From JAAXQD01 sp963790095 (GTDB taxonomy: Bacteria; Desulfobacterota; Desulfobacteria; Desulfobacterales; UBA11574): a stretch of DNA of 64,000 nucleotides. The notes beneath the pieces were generated by a model that ran no database searches, was not told the origin of the DNA, and was given only the letters and a program-made list of their open reading frames with translations. The position numbers and the translations under genes are program-made. Position 1 is the first letter of the stretch. Each line of letters opens with the position of its first letter. The stretch lies in contig CAWBNO010000010.1 in NCBI GenBank assembly GCA_963790095.1, positions 1-64,000 of the forward strand, given 5' to 3'. Below, in pieces: positions 35,615-44,424 of the stretch.

Positions 35615-37387
35615 TTATGATTCGGTATATCCTATATCGAAGAGCATACTGCCGTAAGTTTGAAACACCAGTTCCAAGACCCCGGTCTCGGTGGTCTCTT
35701 TTAGAACGTCTTTGGTAAAGCGTTTGGCATCTTCGGCATTAAGGGCTCGGATTATCTTTTTAACTGCCGGTATCGACTGAGGATTCATGCTCAATCTTTT
35801 TATCCCCAATCCCAAAAGTATCGGTATGTTCACCGGGTCACCCGCCATCTCTCCGCACATGAAGACTTTCACATGGCTGTTCTTTGCGACATCGGCAACA
35901 TGTTTGATCATCCGGATGATGGCCGGGTTGAGGGGCTGATACAAGTGGGCAACCTCTTTGTTGACCCTGTCCACTGCCAAGGAATACTGTATCAGGTCGT
36001 TGGTTCCGATGCTGAAGAAATCGACTTCCTTTGCCAAGACATCCGCCATGATTACGGCCGAAGGGACTTCCATCATGATGCCGATCTCTATGTTTCCGTC
36101 AAAGGGCATGCCTGCTTTTTCCAGTAAATCGGCGGCCTCGGCCAGCATCTTTTTGGCCGCTATGACTTCTTCTTGGCAGGATATCATGGGAAACAGAATT
36201 TTGATTTTACCGAATGCAGAGGCCCTGAGTATGGCACGCAGCTGGGTATTAAAAACCTCCGGTTTTTTTAGACAGTAGCGTATTCCACGAAGTCCTAAAA
36301 CAGGGTTCTTTTCTTCAGAAACAGCGGCATAAGAGACTGTTTTATCACCACTGATGTCGAGGGTTCGAATGGTCACGGTCCTGGGTGTCATAACTTCAAT
36401 GACATCCTTGTATTGTTCAAAAAGCTCATCTTCAGTGGGAAAATGGAATTGGCTTAAATATTGAAATTCAGTTCGGAAAAGTCCGATACCGTCTCCCCCA
36501 TAGTTGATTACGGACACCACCTCTTCAGGGAGTTCGATATTTCCCATGACCTTCAGTTTGAAGCCGTCGATGGTTTCGGCCGGAAGGTGGCTGTCCCGGC
36601 TAATAACTGCTCGATATTCTTCGTATCTGGATTGACGTTCTTCGAACTCTATCAGGGTTTGATCCGTGGGATTGACGATAACCATGCCCGAATTGCCGTC
36701 TACGATGATGATATCATCGTTTTTGATGGTCCGGGTGGCATTGTCAAGGCCCTGAACAGCGGGAATTTCTAACGTTCGGGCAATGATTCCCGTATGTGAT
36801 GTCTTGCCGCCGAGGTCGGTTACGAGCCCTTTTATCTTTTCCAGTTGTATCTGGCTGGTTTCTGCAGGGGAGATGTCCTTGGCAACCAGTATGACCCGTT
36901 TGTCGATGGCGGCGATATCCACCGCTTTTGCCCCCACCAGGTTCTGCATGATGCTCTCAGATACATGTACAAAGTCGGCCACCCGACCCTGCAAATAAGG
37001 GTCGGTCATGTTGTTGAACATGGTTTTGACATTCGATACGACTTTCTTGAGTGCCCATTCGGCGTTTACCCGTTCTTTTTTTATGGTTTCTATGGTCTTG
37101 CCATAGAGCATCTTGTCTTTAAACATGACCTTGTGGGTTTCAAGAATATAGGCGTGTTCGCGCAATCCTTCGGGGGTTGACTCGATGATTTCTTGCAATT
37201 TATCGTTGGCATTTTTTACAGCGGATTTGAACCGTTTGATCTCCTTTTGCAAATCCGCTTCATCGATTAGGTATTTATCTACAATATCAACACCTTCTTT
37301 GCCAACCAGGTATGCCTTGCCGATGCAAATTCCCGGAGAAACACCTATCCCCTGAAGGTGTATTTCAATTTCGTTGGTATCAAACAT
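35615..37387 (-). CDS. ptsI: PTS enzyme I (PEP-protein phosphotransferase)
   Basis: A 590-residue EI that takes phosphate from PEP and passes it to HPr. The active histidine lies in GGKTSHTGIIARTLEIP; the N-terminus begins GIGVSPGICIGKAYL. PEP-binding motifs MGNIELPEE (near position 270), GIGLFRTEFQYL and EVPSAVIMADVLAKEVDFFSIGT (split from longer text) are present. It starts seven bases after ptsH. No EII components are seen in the window, so the pair may serve regulation or a distant transporter. Confidence 0.95.
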   Translation of the reverse strand: MFDTNEIEIHLQGIGVSPGICIGKAYLVGKEGVDIVDKYLIDEADLQKEIKRFKSAVKNANDKLQEIIESTPEGLREHAYILETHKVMFKDKMLYGKTIETIKKERVNAEWALKKVVSNVKTMFNNMTDPYLQGRVADFVHVSESIMQNLVGAKAVDIAAIDKRVILVAKDISPAETSQIQLEKIKGLVTDLGGKTSHTGIIARTLEIPAVQGLDNATRTIKNDDIIIVDGNSGMVIVNPTDQTLIEFEERQSRYEEYRAVISRDSHLPAETIDGFKLKVMGNIELPEEVVSVINYGGDGIGLFRTEFQYLSQFHFPTEDELFEQYKDVIEVMTPRTVTIRTLDISGDKTVSYAAVSEEKNPVLGLRGIRYCLKKPEVFNTQLRAILRASAFGKIKILFPMISCQEEVIAAKKMLAEAADLLEKAGMPFDGNIEIGIMMEVPSAVIMADVLAKEVDFFSIGTNDLIQYSLAVDRVNKEVAHLYQPLNPAIIRMIKHVADVAKNSHVKVFMCGEMAGDPVNIPILLGLGIKRLSMNPQSIPAVKKIIRALNAEDAKRFTKDVLKETTETGVLELVFQTYGSMLFDIGYTES

Positions 37388-37393
37388 GCCCGG

Positions 37394-37675
37394 TTATTCT
37401 CCAAAGCCCCTTTCAATCAGCTTGGCAATATCGTTTAAAATATCAAGATCCGAGTGATCGTCAATTTTTAAAGTAATCTTTGATCCTTTGGGACAGGCCA
37501 GGGTAAGAATGTCGATAATGCTGGCGGCATCCACTTTTTCTCCGTCCTTTATGATCCACATTTTTGATTTTACGTTTCGGGCGAGTTTTGCTATCTGAGC
37601 TGCGGATCTTGCGTGAAGACCCAGATCGTTGGTAATGGTAACTCTCTTTAAAAGCTTGGTATCAGATTTGTTCAT
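37394..37675 (-). CDS. ptsH: PTS phosphocarrier protein HPr
   Basis: A 94-residue HPr (start at the ATG of MNKSDTKLL; the frame is open to a TTG at 37726). The active histidine is in LGLHARSAAQIAKLA, and the regulatory-serine region reads KVDAASIIDILTLACPKGS, with Ser two residues before Ile as in Gram-positive HPr. Its stop precedes ptsI by seven bases. The Ser-containing loop suggests possible HprK control, but no hprK is visible here. Confidence 0.9.
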   Translation of the reverse strand: MNKSDTKLLKRVTITNDLGLHARSAAQIAKLARNVKSKMWIIKDGEKVDAASIIDILTLACPKGSKITLKIDDHSDLDILNDIAKLIERGFGE

Positions 37676-37755
37676 CGTAACGATTAGAAAAGAACGCCCT
37701 TTCAGATTTATAAAATTTTTTATCAACCGCCATGGTATTTGTCAATCTGTAATCA

Positions 37756-37784
37756 TTGACAAAAGATTAAATAACTGTTAGAGA
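37756..37784 (+). promoter_or_regulatory. Candidate promoter for the selenoprotein gene
   Basis: TTGACA (37756-37761) and TAGAGA (37779-37784) with a 17-base spacer, in the divergent region between ptsH and the selenoprotein. The start codon lies 92 bases downstream. The -10 is imperfect. Confidence 0.35.
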
Positions 37785-37876
37785 TCCTCTGACTGTTAGT
37801 TGCAAAAGTCTGAAATTGCAAGGAATCATTTTTTATTGTACCCGGGTATTAATTAAGGCTTAGGGAGGGAAGACCC

Positions 37877-38104
37877 ATGGCTGATAAAATATTGATTTTC
37901 GGCAAAGACACTTGACCTTATACCAATCAAGCTCGTGAAGCTTTTGCCAAGCAGGGCCGGGAGGTCGACTACATCAGCGTTAAGACCGATCCGGGTCAAA
38001 TGAAGATCATGCTGAAATATTCAGACGGTATACGCAAGGTTCCGGTCATTGTAGATCACGACGATGTTACCATCGGATTCAACGGGGGGACCTGAAACGT
38101 TTAG
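37877..38104 (+). CDS. Glutaredoxin-like selenoprotein with two selenocysteines (Uxx-star type)
   Basis: Reading both in-frame TGA codons as selenocysteine gives a 75-residue protein with no other stops. AGGGAGGGA lies just before the ATG. The fold is glutaredoxin/NrdH-like: a first strand KILIFGKDT, the redox motif U13-P-Y-T where glutaredoxins have CPYC/CPYT, helix NQAREAFAKQGREV, strand DYISVKTDPG, the RKVPVIV cis-Pro strand and the DVTIGFNGG C-terminal segment. The final residues are GGT-U73-N-V then TAG, so the second Sec sits three codons before the end. This matches the Uxx-star glutaredoxin-like selenoprotein family known from NCBI annotation of Desulfobacterota. It is probably a thiol-disulfide or peroxide-reducing protein; function of the C-terminal Sec is not established. 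A LOG-family gene follows 44 bases later. Confidence 0.9.
37929..37943 (+). promoter_or_regulatory. SECIS-like hairpin after the first UGA
   Basis: AAGCT (37929-37933) and AGCTT (37939-37943) form a 5-bp stem with loop CGTGA, containing GU. The loop begins 19 bases after the UGA at 37913-37915, inside the distance range of bacterial SECIS apical loops. It lies within the coding sequence as expected for SelB-dependent readthrough. Confidence 0.5.
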
Positions 38105-38122
38105 ACATGTCGGCTGTATGTC
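38104..38122 (+). promoter_or_regulatory. SECIS-like hairpin after the second UGA
   Basis: GACAT (38104-38108) pairs with ATGTC (38118-38122); two inner GU pairs leave a small loop CGGCT. The loop starts about 16 bases after the UGA at 38093-38095. The hairpin overlaps the stop codon and extends into the untranslated region, which is acceptable for a Sec codon so near the end. Confidence 0.45.
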
Positions 38123-38148
38123 GATATCAAGGTGAGTAGCGGATAAAA

Positions 38149-38800
38149 ATGGAAAAACAGTTTGTTGTTGACGATTTAACCCTCGGGGAACCCTGGCGGC
38201 TTTTCAAGATCATGGGAGAGTTTGTTGAAGGGGTGGATGCCCTCCATGATTTAGGGCCTGCCGTGAGCATCTTCGGTTCGGCAAGAATTAAATCGAATGA
38301 TGCTGTTTATAAGAAAGCTGAAAAACTAGCGGAACTTTTTGTAAAAAACGGCTTTTCCGTTATCACCGGCGGGGGCGGAGGTGTTATGGAAGCCGCCAAC
38401 AAAGGTGCCGCAGATGCAGGGGGCACATCGGTTGGGCTGAATATTATTCTTCCGTTCGAGCAGGAACCGAATTCCTTTTGCAAATGTTAAACTCGAATTT
38501 AAATACTTTTTTATCCGAAAAGTCATGTTCATAAAATATGCCAGTGCCTATATCATTCTTCCCGGTGGTTTCGGAACCCTGGATGAACTGTTCGAAGCGG
38601 TCACGCTGGTTCAAACCCGTCGCATAAGGTCTTTTCCGTTGATTCTGGTGGGCTCGGAATACTGGACAGGACTTATCGACTGGATAAAAGACAGGTTGCT
38701 GGGTGAAAAACGGATATCTCTGGAAGATCTTGAAATTCTACAGATCATGGATGATCCTGAAGAAATTGTCAAAGCTGTACAGAAAGTGATTATTTTGTAA
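38149..38800 (+). pseudogene. LOG-family (cytokinin riboside phosphoribohydrolase-like) protein, frameshifted
   Basis: Frame one (38149-38490) contains VSIFGSARIKSNDAVYKKA and the nucleotide site GGGGGVMEAANKGAADAGG; frame two (to 38800) gives FANVKLEFKYFFIRKVMF, then the family signature PGGFGTLDELFE and a normal C-terminus. Deleting one T near 38471-38479 joins them into a 217-residue TIGR00730-type protein. LOG proteins cleave nucleoside monophosphates to free bases; bacterial roles are varied. It lies 44 bases after the selenoprotein stop and may share its transcript. The shift may be an assembly error. Confidence 0.82.
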
Positions 38801-38802
38801 GG

Positions 38803-38985
38803 CAATTTCAAAACCTCCCATTCGTTGGCTTGAGCCTTTTGCAAAGCGCTAAGCTCGCTGTGATAAATTCTTAGAACTCGGGCGATCACCCTTAAACAGC
38901 ACAAAAATTTTTTATCGACGCTTCGGTAAACGCTTTTCGGCAGAAGCGCCAAGAATCACTCGTCGCAAGGTTTTGAACTGGTGCC
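38803..38985. repeat. Imperfect palindromic intergenic element
   Basis: The ends are related: TTTCAAAACCT at the left and AAGGTTTTGAAC at the right. Inside, TTGGCTTGAGCC-like text near the left arm partly mirrors the right arm region around GGCAGAAGCGCC. The symmetry is loose. It looks like a dispersed intergenic repeat rather than a terminator. Confidence 0.4.
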
Positions 38986-39244
38986 GGTGATTACCCAAGG
39001 CAGCTCCGTTTGGGGATGTGCAAAAATACATCCCTATTTTTAATCCAAACGTCGGCAGATCGGAATCAGAATTGAAAAATTAATTTTCTGAATTCGTCGA
39101 TTGAATGCATTTTTACTTGATTAATTGAAAATATTTATATTATCTCTTAGTTGGAAATGAATGGTATTCAGAAAATAGGTTTTTGATACTCTTATTTGAA
39201 AATGAACACGTGTTTAATTTTGAACTCGTAAAAAGTCCGATTTA

Positions 39245-39369
39245 GACGGTTTCGTAAAAAGTTCAAATTCAAGGCGTACAAATTTTGCAATCATGATGCC
39301 TACTTATCCTACGTTGAATGATTGCGAAATGCAGCACAACGCAGAAGCTGAACTTTTTACGAAACCGTC
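39245..39369. repeat. 125-bp palindromic element with 21-bp perfect arms (MITE/REP-like)
   Basis: The left arm at 39245-39265 (GACGGTTTCGTAAAAAGTTCA) is a perfect inverted copy of the right arm at 39349-39369. Inside, GCAATCAT and ATGATTGC form a nested inverted repeat. A partial copy of the arm (CTCGTAAAAAGTC) also occurs just upstream near 39225. No ORF. The architecture fits a non-autonomous palindromic element. Confidence 0.75.
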
Positions 39370-39501
39370 AATTTTTAGAATTTTTTTCCGCAGTGGACGG
39401 CGCAGAACGAACTCCGATCGGACTGGAATTTTTTTTCGAGTCCGCCGAAAGCGGACGTGATTGGAATCACAACGCGATTGTATCAGTGAAGGTGAAAAAT
39501 A

Positions 39502-40323
39502 TTGTCAGCATCAGACGATCTAAAAGAAAATGACGTCCTGTTGGAACTCGAGGATGTCCATATGTTTTTCGGCAAAGTATGTGCCCTCGCCGGCGTTAAC
39601 CTGAAAATAAGAAAAGGGGAGATACATTCTGTCATCGGGCCCAACGGCGCCGGCAAAACGGTGATGATGAATATTATCAACGGCCTGTATTCCCCGCAAA
39701 AGGGGAATATCTATTACAAACAAAAAACAATCAACACGCTCAGGCCGTTTCAGCGTGCTAAATTGGGTATTGCCAGAACGTTTCAGAAAGTCGAGGTTTT
39801 CGGCGGCATGACGGTGTTGGATAACATTCGTCTGGGACGGCATATCCATTTAAAATCAGGTATTATCAGCGGATCCATATATGTCGGCAAAACCGCCCGG
39901 GAGGAGATCGAGCACCGAAACTTTATTGAGGAAGAGATCATCGATCTTCTGGAGATTCAACATATCCGGCATAAACCTGTGGGGATGCTGCCGTATGGAC
40001 TGCAAAAACGTGTGGAACTCGGCCGGGCACTGGCTCTGGACCCTGAATTATTAATTCTGGATGAACCACTGGCCGGACTCAATCTCGAAGAAGTGGAGGA
40101 CATGGCCCGGTTTGTAATAGACATTAATGAGGACGAACGCTGGAAAGTCACCTGTATTCTGGTGGAGCATGACATGGGTGTGGTTATGGATCTTTCCGAT
40201 CATGTTTTTGTTCTCAATTTCGGCAACATGATTATCGACGCTACACCTGAGGAAGTCCAGAATCATCCTGAGGTGATTAAGGCCTACCTGGGTGAAGAGG
40301 ACCTCTATGCAACAAGGAGATAA
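39502..40323 (+). CDS. livG: Branched-chain amino acid-type ABC transporter ATPase 1 (LivG)
   Basis: A 273-residue LivG-type ATPase. Walker A GPNGAGKT, the long LivG insert after LRLGRHIHLKS, the degenerate signature LPYGLQKRVELGRAL, Walker B LLILDEPLAGLNLEE and switch EHDMGVVMDLSD are present. It starts at a TTG with GAAGGTG upstream. The stop overlaps the acyl-CoA ligase start, linking transport and CoA activation in one transcript. First gene of the 39.5-48.9 kb operon. Confidence 0.92.
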   Translation: MSASDDLKENDVLLELEDVHMFFGKVCALAGVNLKIRKGEIHSVIGPNGAGKTVMMNIINGLYSPQKGNIYYKQKTINTLRPFQRAKLGIARTFQKVEVFGGMTVLDNIRLGRHIHLKSGIISGSIYVGKTAREEIEHRNFIEEEIIDLLEIQHIRHKPVGMLPYGLQKRVELGRALALDPELLILDEPLAGLNLEEVEDMARFVIDINEDERWKVTCILVEHDMGVVMDLSDHVFVLNFGNMIIDATPEEVQNHPEVIKAYLGEEDLYATRR

Positions 40324-42328
40324 AACAGTTCAGAATAACAGCAAATACCAGATTGAAGTTTCAAAAGACCTGACCATCCCCAAATTATTTTATAAAAAAG
40401 CCACCGAATACGGAAAGGGCAGGGTGGTCATGCGGGAGAAAGAGTTTGGCATATGGCGGCCCATTACCTGGCATGATTATCTGGAAAATGTCAAATATTT
40501 GGCGCTGGGTCTCGTTCGTTTAGGTCTCGAAGAAGGGGACAAGGTCGCCATGATCGGGGACAATCGCCCGGAAGGTCTTTGGGCAGAAATGGCCGCGCTC
40601 TGTGCCAGAGGTGTGGGCGTATGGCTTTTCCAGGACTCCTTGATCGAGGAAGTCAAGTATATCATTGACCATTCAGACACCAAATTTATATTCGGTGAAG
40701 GTCAAGAGGAAGTAGACAAAGCCATCTCTATTGTTAATGAATGTCCCAAGCTGAAAAAGATTATCTGGGATGATCCGAAAGGGATGCGAAACTATCATGA
40801 AGACTATCTGATCAGCCTCATGGAAGTTCAGGAGCTGGGCCGGGAACTGGAACAACAACAGCCGCAGTTATTCAAAGAGATGATCGATAAAGGCCACGGA
40901 GACGAAGTCGCCTTACTGTTTTATACTTCCGGAACCACCTCACGTCCCAAAGGCGCTCTGCTTTCCCACAATAACATGTTGACCATGGGCCAGCACCTTA
41001 TGGCTGTGGATCCGTGCAAGCCCACGGATGATTATGTCTCTTATCTCCCTTTTGCCTGGATCGGAGAACAGATGATGTCGATTTCCTGCGGTCTACAGGT
41101 GGGATACACCATCAATTTTCCCGAGGCGCTTGAAACCGCTCAGGATAATATCAGAGAAATCGGCCCCCATGTGATGTTCGCACCTCCGCGGATGTACGAA
41201 CAGATGACCCGAACGGTCCAGGTTAAGTATTTGGATTCCACCTGGATCAAACGGAAATGCTATGAGCTCTCAACCCAGATCGGTTATCATGTGGCAGATC
41301 TTAAGTTTCAGAAAAAAACCATACCTTGGTACTGGGCATTTTTGGGATGGTTGGCATCGATTACGGTCCAGAATAAAGTTAAAGATCATCTCGGTCTGTC
41401 TCGTGTCCGAAATGCCTATACCGGCGGGGCTGCCATGGGGCCGGACCACTTTCGTTTTTTTCATGCCCTTGGGGTCAATCTCAAACAGATTTACGGCCAG
41501 ACCGAAGTCGCCGGAATTTCGGTGGTGCATCGCAGCGGAGACATAAAATTTGATACCGTGGGCCATCCGATTCCGGAAACGGAAATAAAAATCACCGAAG
41601 AAGGAGAGATTCTTACCCGAAGCCCTTCGGTTTTTCTGGGGTATTATAAAAACCCGGAAGCGGACAAAGAGACCCTGAAGGACGGGTGGTTGTATTCAGG
41701 TGACAAAGGGTTTATCGATGATGACGGTCACCTGGTTGTCTTTGATCGTACCAAGGACGTCTTTACCCTTAGAGACGGAAAGCCTTTCTCTCCCCAGTAT
41801 CTGGAAACCCGCATGAAATTCAGCCCGTATGTGAGAGATTCATGGGTCATCGGGGACCAGCGGGAATATGTCACCGCAGTCATCTGTATCGATTACGCCG
41901 TGGCGGGCAAATGGGCGGATGAAAAAAAGATCAATTATACGAGCTATCAGGAACTGTCCCAGATTCCCGACGTCTACAACCTGGTGGAAGCGCAGATACG
42001 TCAGGCCAACAAGGATCTCCCGGAAGCCGCCAGAGTCGCAAAGTTCATCAACCTGTACAAGGAATTCGATGCAGATGATGATGAACTTACACGAACGCGC
42101 AAACTTCGGCGGGCTTTTGTGGAGAAAAGGTATCAGGAAATTGTGGACGCCCTCTATTCGGATAATGATAATGTGCATATCGATACCACGGTCAAGTATG
42201 AAGACGGGAGACAGGCACACATTAAAATCGATCTTCACATTAGAAAGATAGAAAATAAAGTGATAAAGTATCGGTGGATGACAAAAAAATCCTTTGGACC
42301 AGAACCCATAACATCGATGGAAAGGTAG
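40307..42328 (+). CDS. AMP-dependent long-chain acyl-CoA synthetase-like ligase
   Basis: A 673-residue adenylate-forming ligase (acid + ATP + CoA to acyl-CoA). The P-loop reads YTSGTTSRPKGALLSH, followed by LPFAWIGEQMM, the YGQTEVAGISVVH segment and the hinge YSGDKGFIDDDGHLVVFDRTKD. The C-terminal lysine motif is divergent (DGKPFSPQYLE). The frame is open to a GTG at 40292; GAAGAGG favours the ATG at 40307. Overlap with livG and position before livH suggest it activates the transported acid. Confidence 0.88.
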   Translation: MQQGDKTVQNNSKYQIEVSKDLTIPKLFYKKATEYGKGRVVMREKEFGIWRPITWHDYLENVKYLALGLVRLGLEEGDKVAMIGDNRPEGLWAEMAALCARGVGVWLFQDSLIEEVKYIIDHSDTKFIFGEGQEEVDKAISIVNECPKLKKIIWDDPKGMRNYHEDYLISLMEVQELGRELEQQQPQLFKEMIDKGHGDEVALLFYTSGTTSRPKGALLSHNNMLTMGQHLMAVDPCKPTDDYVSYLPFAWIGEQMMSISCGLQVGYTINFPEALETAQDNIREIGPHVMFAPPRMYEQMTRTVQVKYLDSTWIKRKCYELSTQIGYHVADLKFQKKTIPWYWAFLGWLASITVQNKVKDHLGLSRVRNAYTGGAAMGPDHFRFFHALGVNLKQIYGQTEVAGISVVHRSGDIKFDTVGHPIPETEIKITEEGEILTRSPSVFLGYYKNPEADKETLKDGWLYSGDKGFIDDDGHLVVFDRTKDVFTLRDGKPFSPQYLETRMKFSPYVRDSWVIGDQREYVTAVICIDYAVAGKWADEKKINYTSYQELSQIPDVYNLVEAQIRQANKDLPEAARVAKFINLYKEFDADDDELTRTRKLRRAFVEKRYQEIVDALYSDNDNVHIDTTVKYEDGRQAHIKIDLHIRKIENKVIKYRWMTKKSFGPEPITSMER

Positions 42329-42336
42329 AACAGAAG

Positions 42337-43221
42337 ATGGAACTTTTTTTGATGACCGTTACCACGGGCATTATGGTTGGCGGCATCTATGCCCTTGTGG
42401 CCCTTGGATGGGTGTTGATATATAAATGTTCAGGCGTACTGAATCTGGCCATGGGTGAAATGACACTCATCGGAGCTTATGTTTCCTTGAGCTTTTATTC
42501 CATGGGCATTCCTTTTTTACTGGCGCTTTTATTCTCCCTTATCGTAGGACTGGTTTTGGGAATACTGACGGAAAGAATTTTCCTGGACAAGCTCATCGGC
42601 CAACCGGTCCTAACGGTGATTATGGTCACCGTTGGGCTTTCATTTTTCTTTAAAGGAACGGTGGAATTTATATGGGGTACGGATACCCGTGTATTCAGCC
42701 CACCGGTATTTTCAATGGAGCCGATTCACATCGGGCAGATCGTTATCGGTCAGGTTTATCTGTGGAGTTTTGTGGCCGCCATCATTCTTTTAATCATTTT
42801 TGTCTGCTTTTTTAAATATACCCGGTGGGGCCTTGCCATGCAGGCCACAGCCGACGATGAGATGGCCGCACTTTCCCTTGGCGTGAGTGCCAGGTTCGTC
42901 TATGCGGCAGCCTGGGCAATCGCTTTCATGGCGGCCGGTGTCGGCGGGACCCTTTTGGGTAACATCAACGGGCTCAACATATCCGTGGGGTACCTCGGTC
43001 TGTTGGTTCTCCCTGCGGTGGTGCTGGGGGGGCTAAATTCCGTACCCGGCGCTATTGTGGGTGGAATTACCATCGGCGTATTACAGAACCTCTGTGGGGC
43101 ATATCTGGATAGATATTTCCCCGGCGGTGTAAAAGAGGTCGCCCCTTTTGCTTTTATGGCGGTCTTTTTGCTCTTCAAACCCCATGGATTATGGGGATGG
43201 GAGCGGATTGAACGCGTCTAA
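42337..43221 (+). CDS. livH: Branched-chain amino acid-type ABC permease LivH
   Basis: A 294-residue LivH permease with about eight helices. Typical motifs are GIMVGGIYALVALGWVLIYK near the start, CSGVLNLAMGEMTLIGAYV and the ATPase-contact region GLAMQATADDEMAALSLGV. The chosen ATG at 42337 follows AAAGG; the ORF is open upstream. It lies between the first ligase and livM in the operon. Confidence 0.9.
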   Translation: MELFLMTVTTGIMVGGIYALVALGWVLIYKCSGVLNLAMGEMTLIGAYVSLSFYSMGIPFLLALLFSLIVGLVLGILTERIFLDKLIGQPVLTVIMVTVGLSFFFKGTVEFIWGTDTRVFSPPVFSMEPIHIGQIVIGQVYLWSFVAAIILLIIFVCFFKYTRWGLAMQATADDEMAALSLGVSARFVYAAAWAIAFMAAGVGGTLLGNINGLNISVGYLGLLVLPAVVLGGLNSVPGAIVGGITIGVLQNLCGAYLDRYFPGGVKEVAPFAFMAVFLLFKPHGLWGWERIERV

Positions 43222-43309
43222 CCGCGTTTCGAGTTACGTATTACGGGTTAAATGGACAGCAACACAACCCGAAACCCGCAACTCGTAACCCAAAAACGGA
43301 GTTTTTTTT

Positions 43310-44410
43310 ATGTCAACAACCTGGCTTCCATGCGGTACCTACCACCAGAATTATGTTCAGGATCATGCCTGGTGGCAGACGAAATTTATCAAAGCCAAAA
43401 TGATACTGCTCTTGATCATCCTGTTTGTCATCATTCCTCTGGTGGCCGATTCTTATGGACTCAGCATTCTAAATTTGGTTGGATATACAATCCTCGGTGC
43501 TATCGGCGTACAGCTTTTGATCGGCTTCTGCGGTCAGATAACCCTGGGTCATGCAGCATTTATCGCGGTGGGCGCATATACCAGCACTCTGCTTATCCTT
43601 GAGTTTCCCTGGCCGAAAATATTGATGGACTGGGGTCTTGCCTATCCTATCAGCATCCTGGTTGCGGCAATTGTATCCGGCGCATGGAGTGTACTCTTTG
43701 GACTCCCTTGCGCCAGGGTCAAAGGATTTTATCTGATTTTAACCACCATGGCCGCTCAGTTCATCACCGTAGATTTTATTATTACGGGATATGTGAGCCA
43801 GATCGGCGGACGCGGACAGGCCTTTTCTTTGCCTCCGGGAACCATCAAGGTCGGACCGTGGGTTATCGACAGTGACCTTAAAGTCTATTTCATGATGCTG
43901 GTCTTGGTGATTGTTTGTGTCATCGGCGTGCTCAATCTGATAAGGTCCAGGGTGGGCCGGGCCTGGATTGCCATCAGGGACAATGATATTTCTGCGGAGG
44001 TCATGGGAATAAATGTTGTCAAGTATAAACTTCTGGCCTTTTACGTGGCAGGGTTTATTGGGGGCATTGCAGGGGCATTCTGGATCAGCAACCTTGCTGC
44101 CATAAGCCCCGAGCACTTTCCCTGGTTTTGGTCTCTGTGGCTGGTGGGGGTGATCCTCATCGGCGGGGTCGGCTCCATACACGGAACCATATTCGGGGCG
44201 GTGTTCATGGTCGTCGTCATGGAGCTGTTGCAGCTGGCCGTCATGCCGCTGGCCGATACCTATCCCAAACTTTTGGTTGACTTTCTGTTTATCAAGGAGG
44301 CTGTTTTTGGTTTGGCCATCTGTGTGTTTATGATATTTGAACCCAATGGTTTGGCCTATCGGTGGTGGCAAATGAAGAACTATTTCAACCTGTGGCCGTT
44401 TTCATATTAA
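43310..44410 (+). CDS. livM: Branched-chain amino acid-type ABC permease LivM
   Basis: A 366-residue LivM permease. A 30-residue non-helical start with WWQTKFIKAK is followed by LLLIILFVIIPLV, the QLLIGFCGQITLGHAAFIAV signature and the ATPase-contact loop RAWIAIRDNDISAEVMGIN. GGAG and a T-run precede the ATG. The 88-base gap after livH contains an imperfect hairpin (GAGTTACG.. near 43230 with CGTAACCC near 43290). Forms the heterodimeric channel with LivH. Confidence 0.9.
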   Translation: MSTTWLPCGTYHQNYVQDHAWWQTKFIKAKMILLLIILFVIIPLVADSYGLSILNLVGYTILGAIGVQLLIGFCGQITLGHAAFIAVGAYTSTLLILEFPWPKILMDWGLAYPISILVAAIVSGAWSVLFGLPCARVKGFYLILTTMAAQFITVDFIITGYVSQIGGRGQAFSLPPGTIKVGPWVIDSDLKVYFMMLVLVIVCVIGVLNLIRSRVGRAWIAIRDNDISAEVMGINVVKYKLLAFYVAGFIGGIAGAFWISNLAAISPEHFPWFWSLWLVGVILIGGVGSIHGTIFGAVFMVVVMELLQLAVMPLADTYPKLLVDFLFIKEAVFGLAICVFMIFEPNGLAYRWWQMKNYFNLWPFSY

Positions 44411-44424
44411 AATCGAGAAGGTAC

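Larger units (their letters stand above)
38801..39501. other. Long intergenic region with palindromic elements
   Basis: No ORF. Holds an imperfect palindromic segment (about 38803-38985) and a strong palindromic element (39245-39369) before the Liv operon. Confidence 0.6.
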
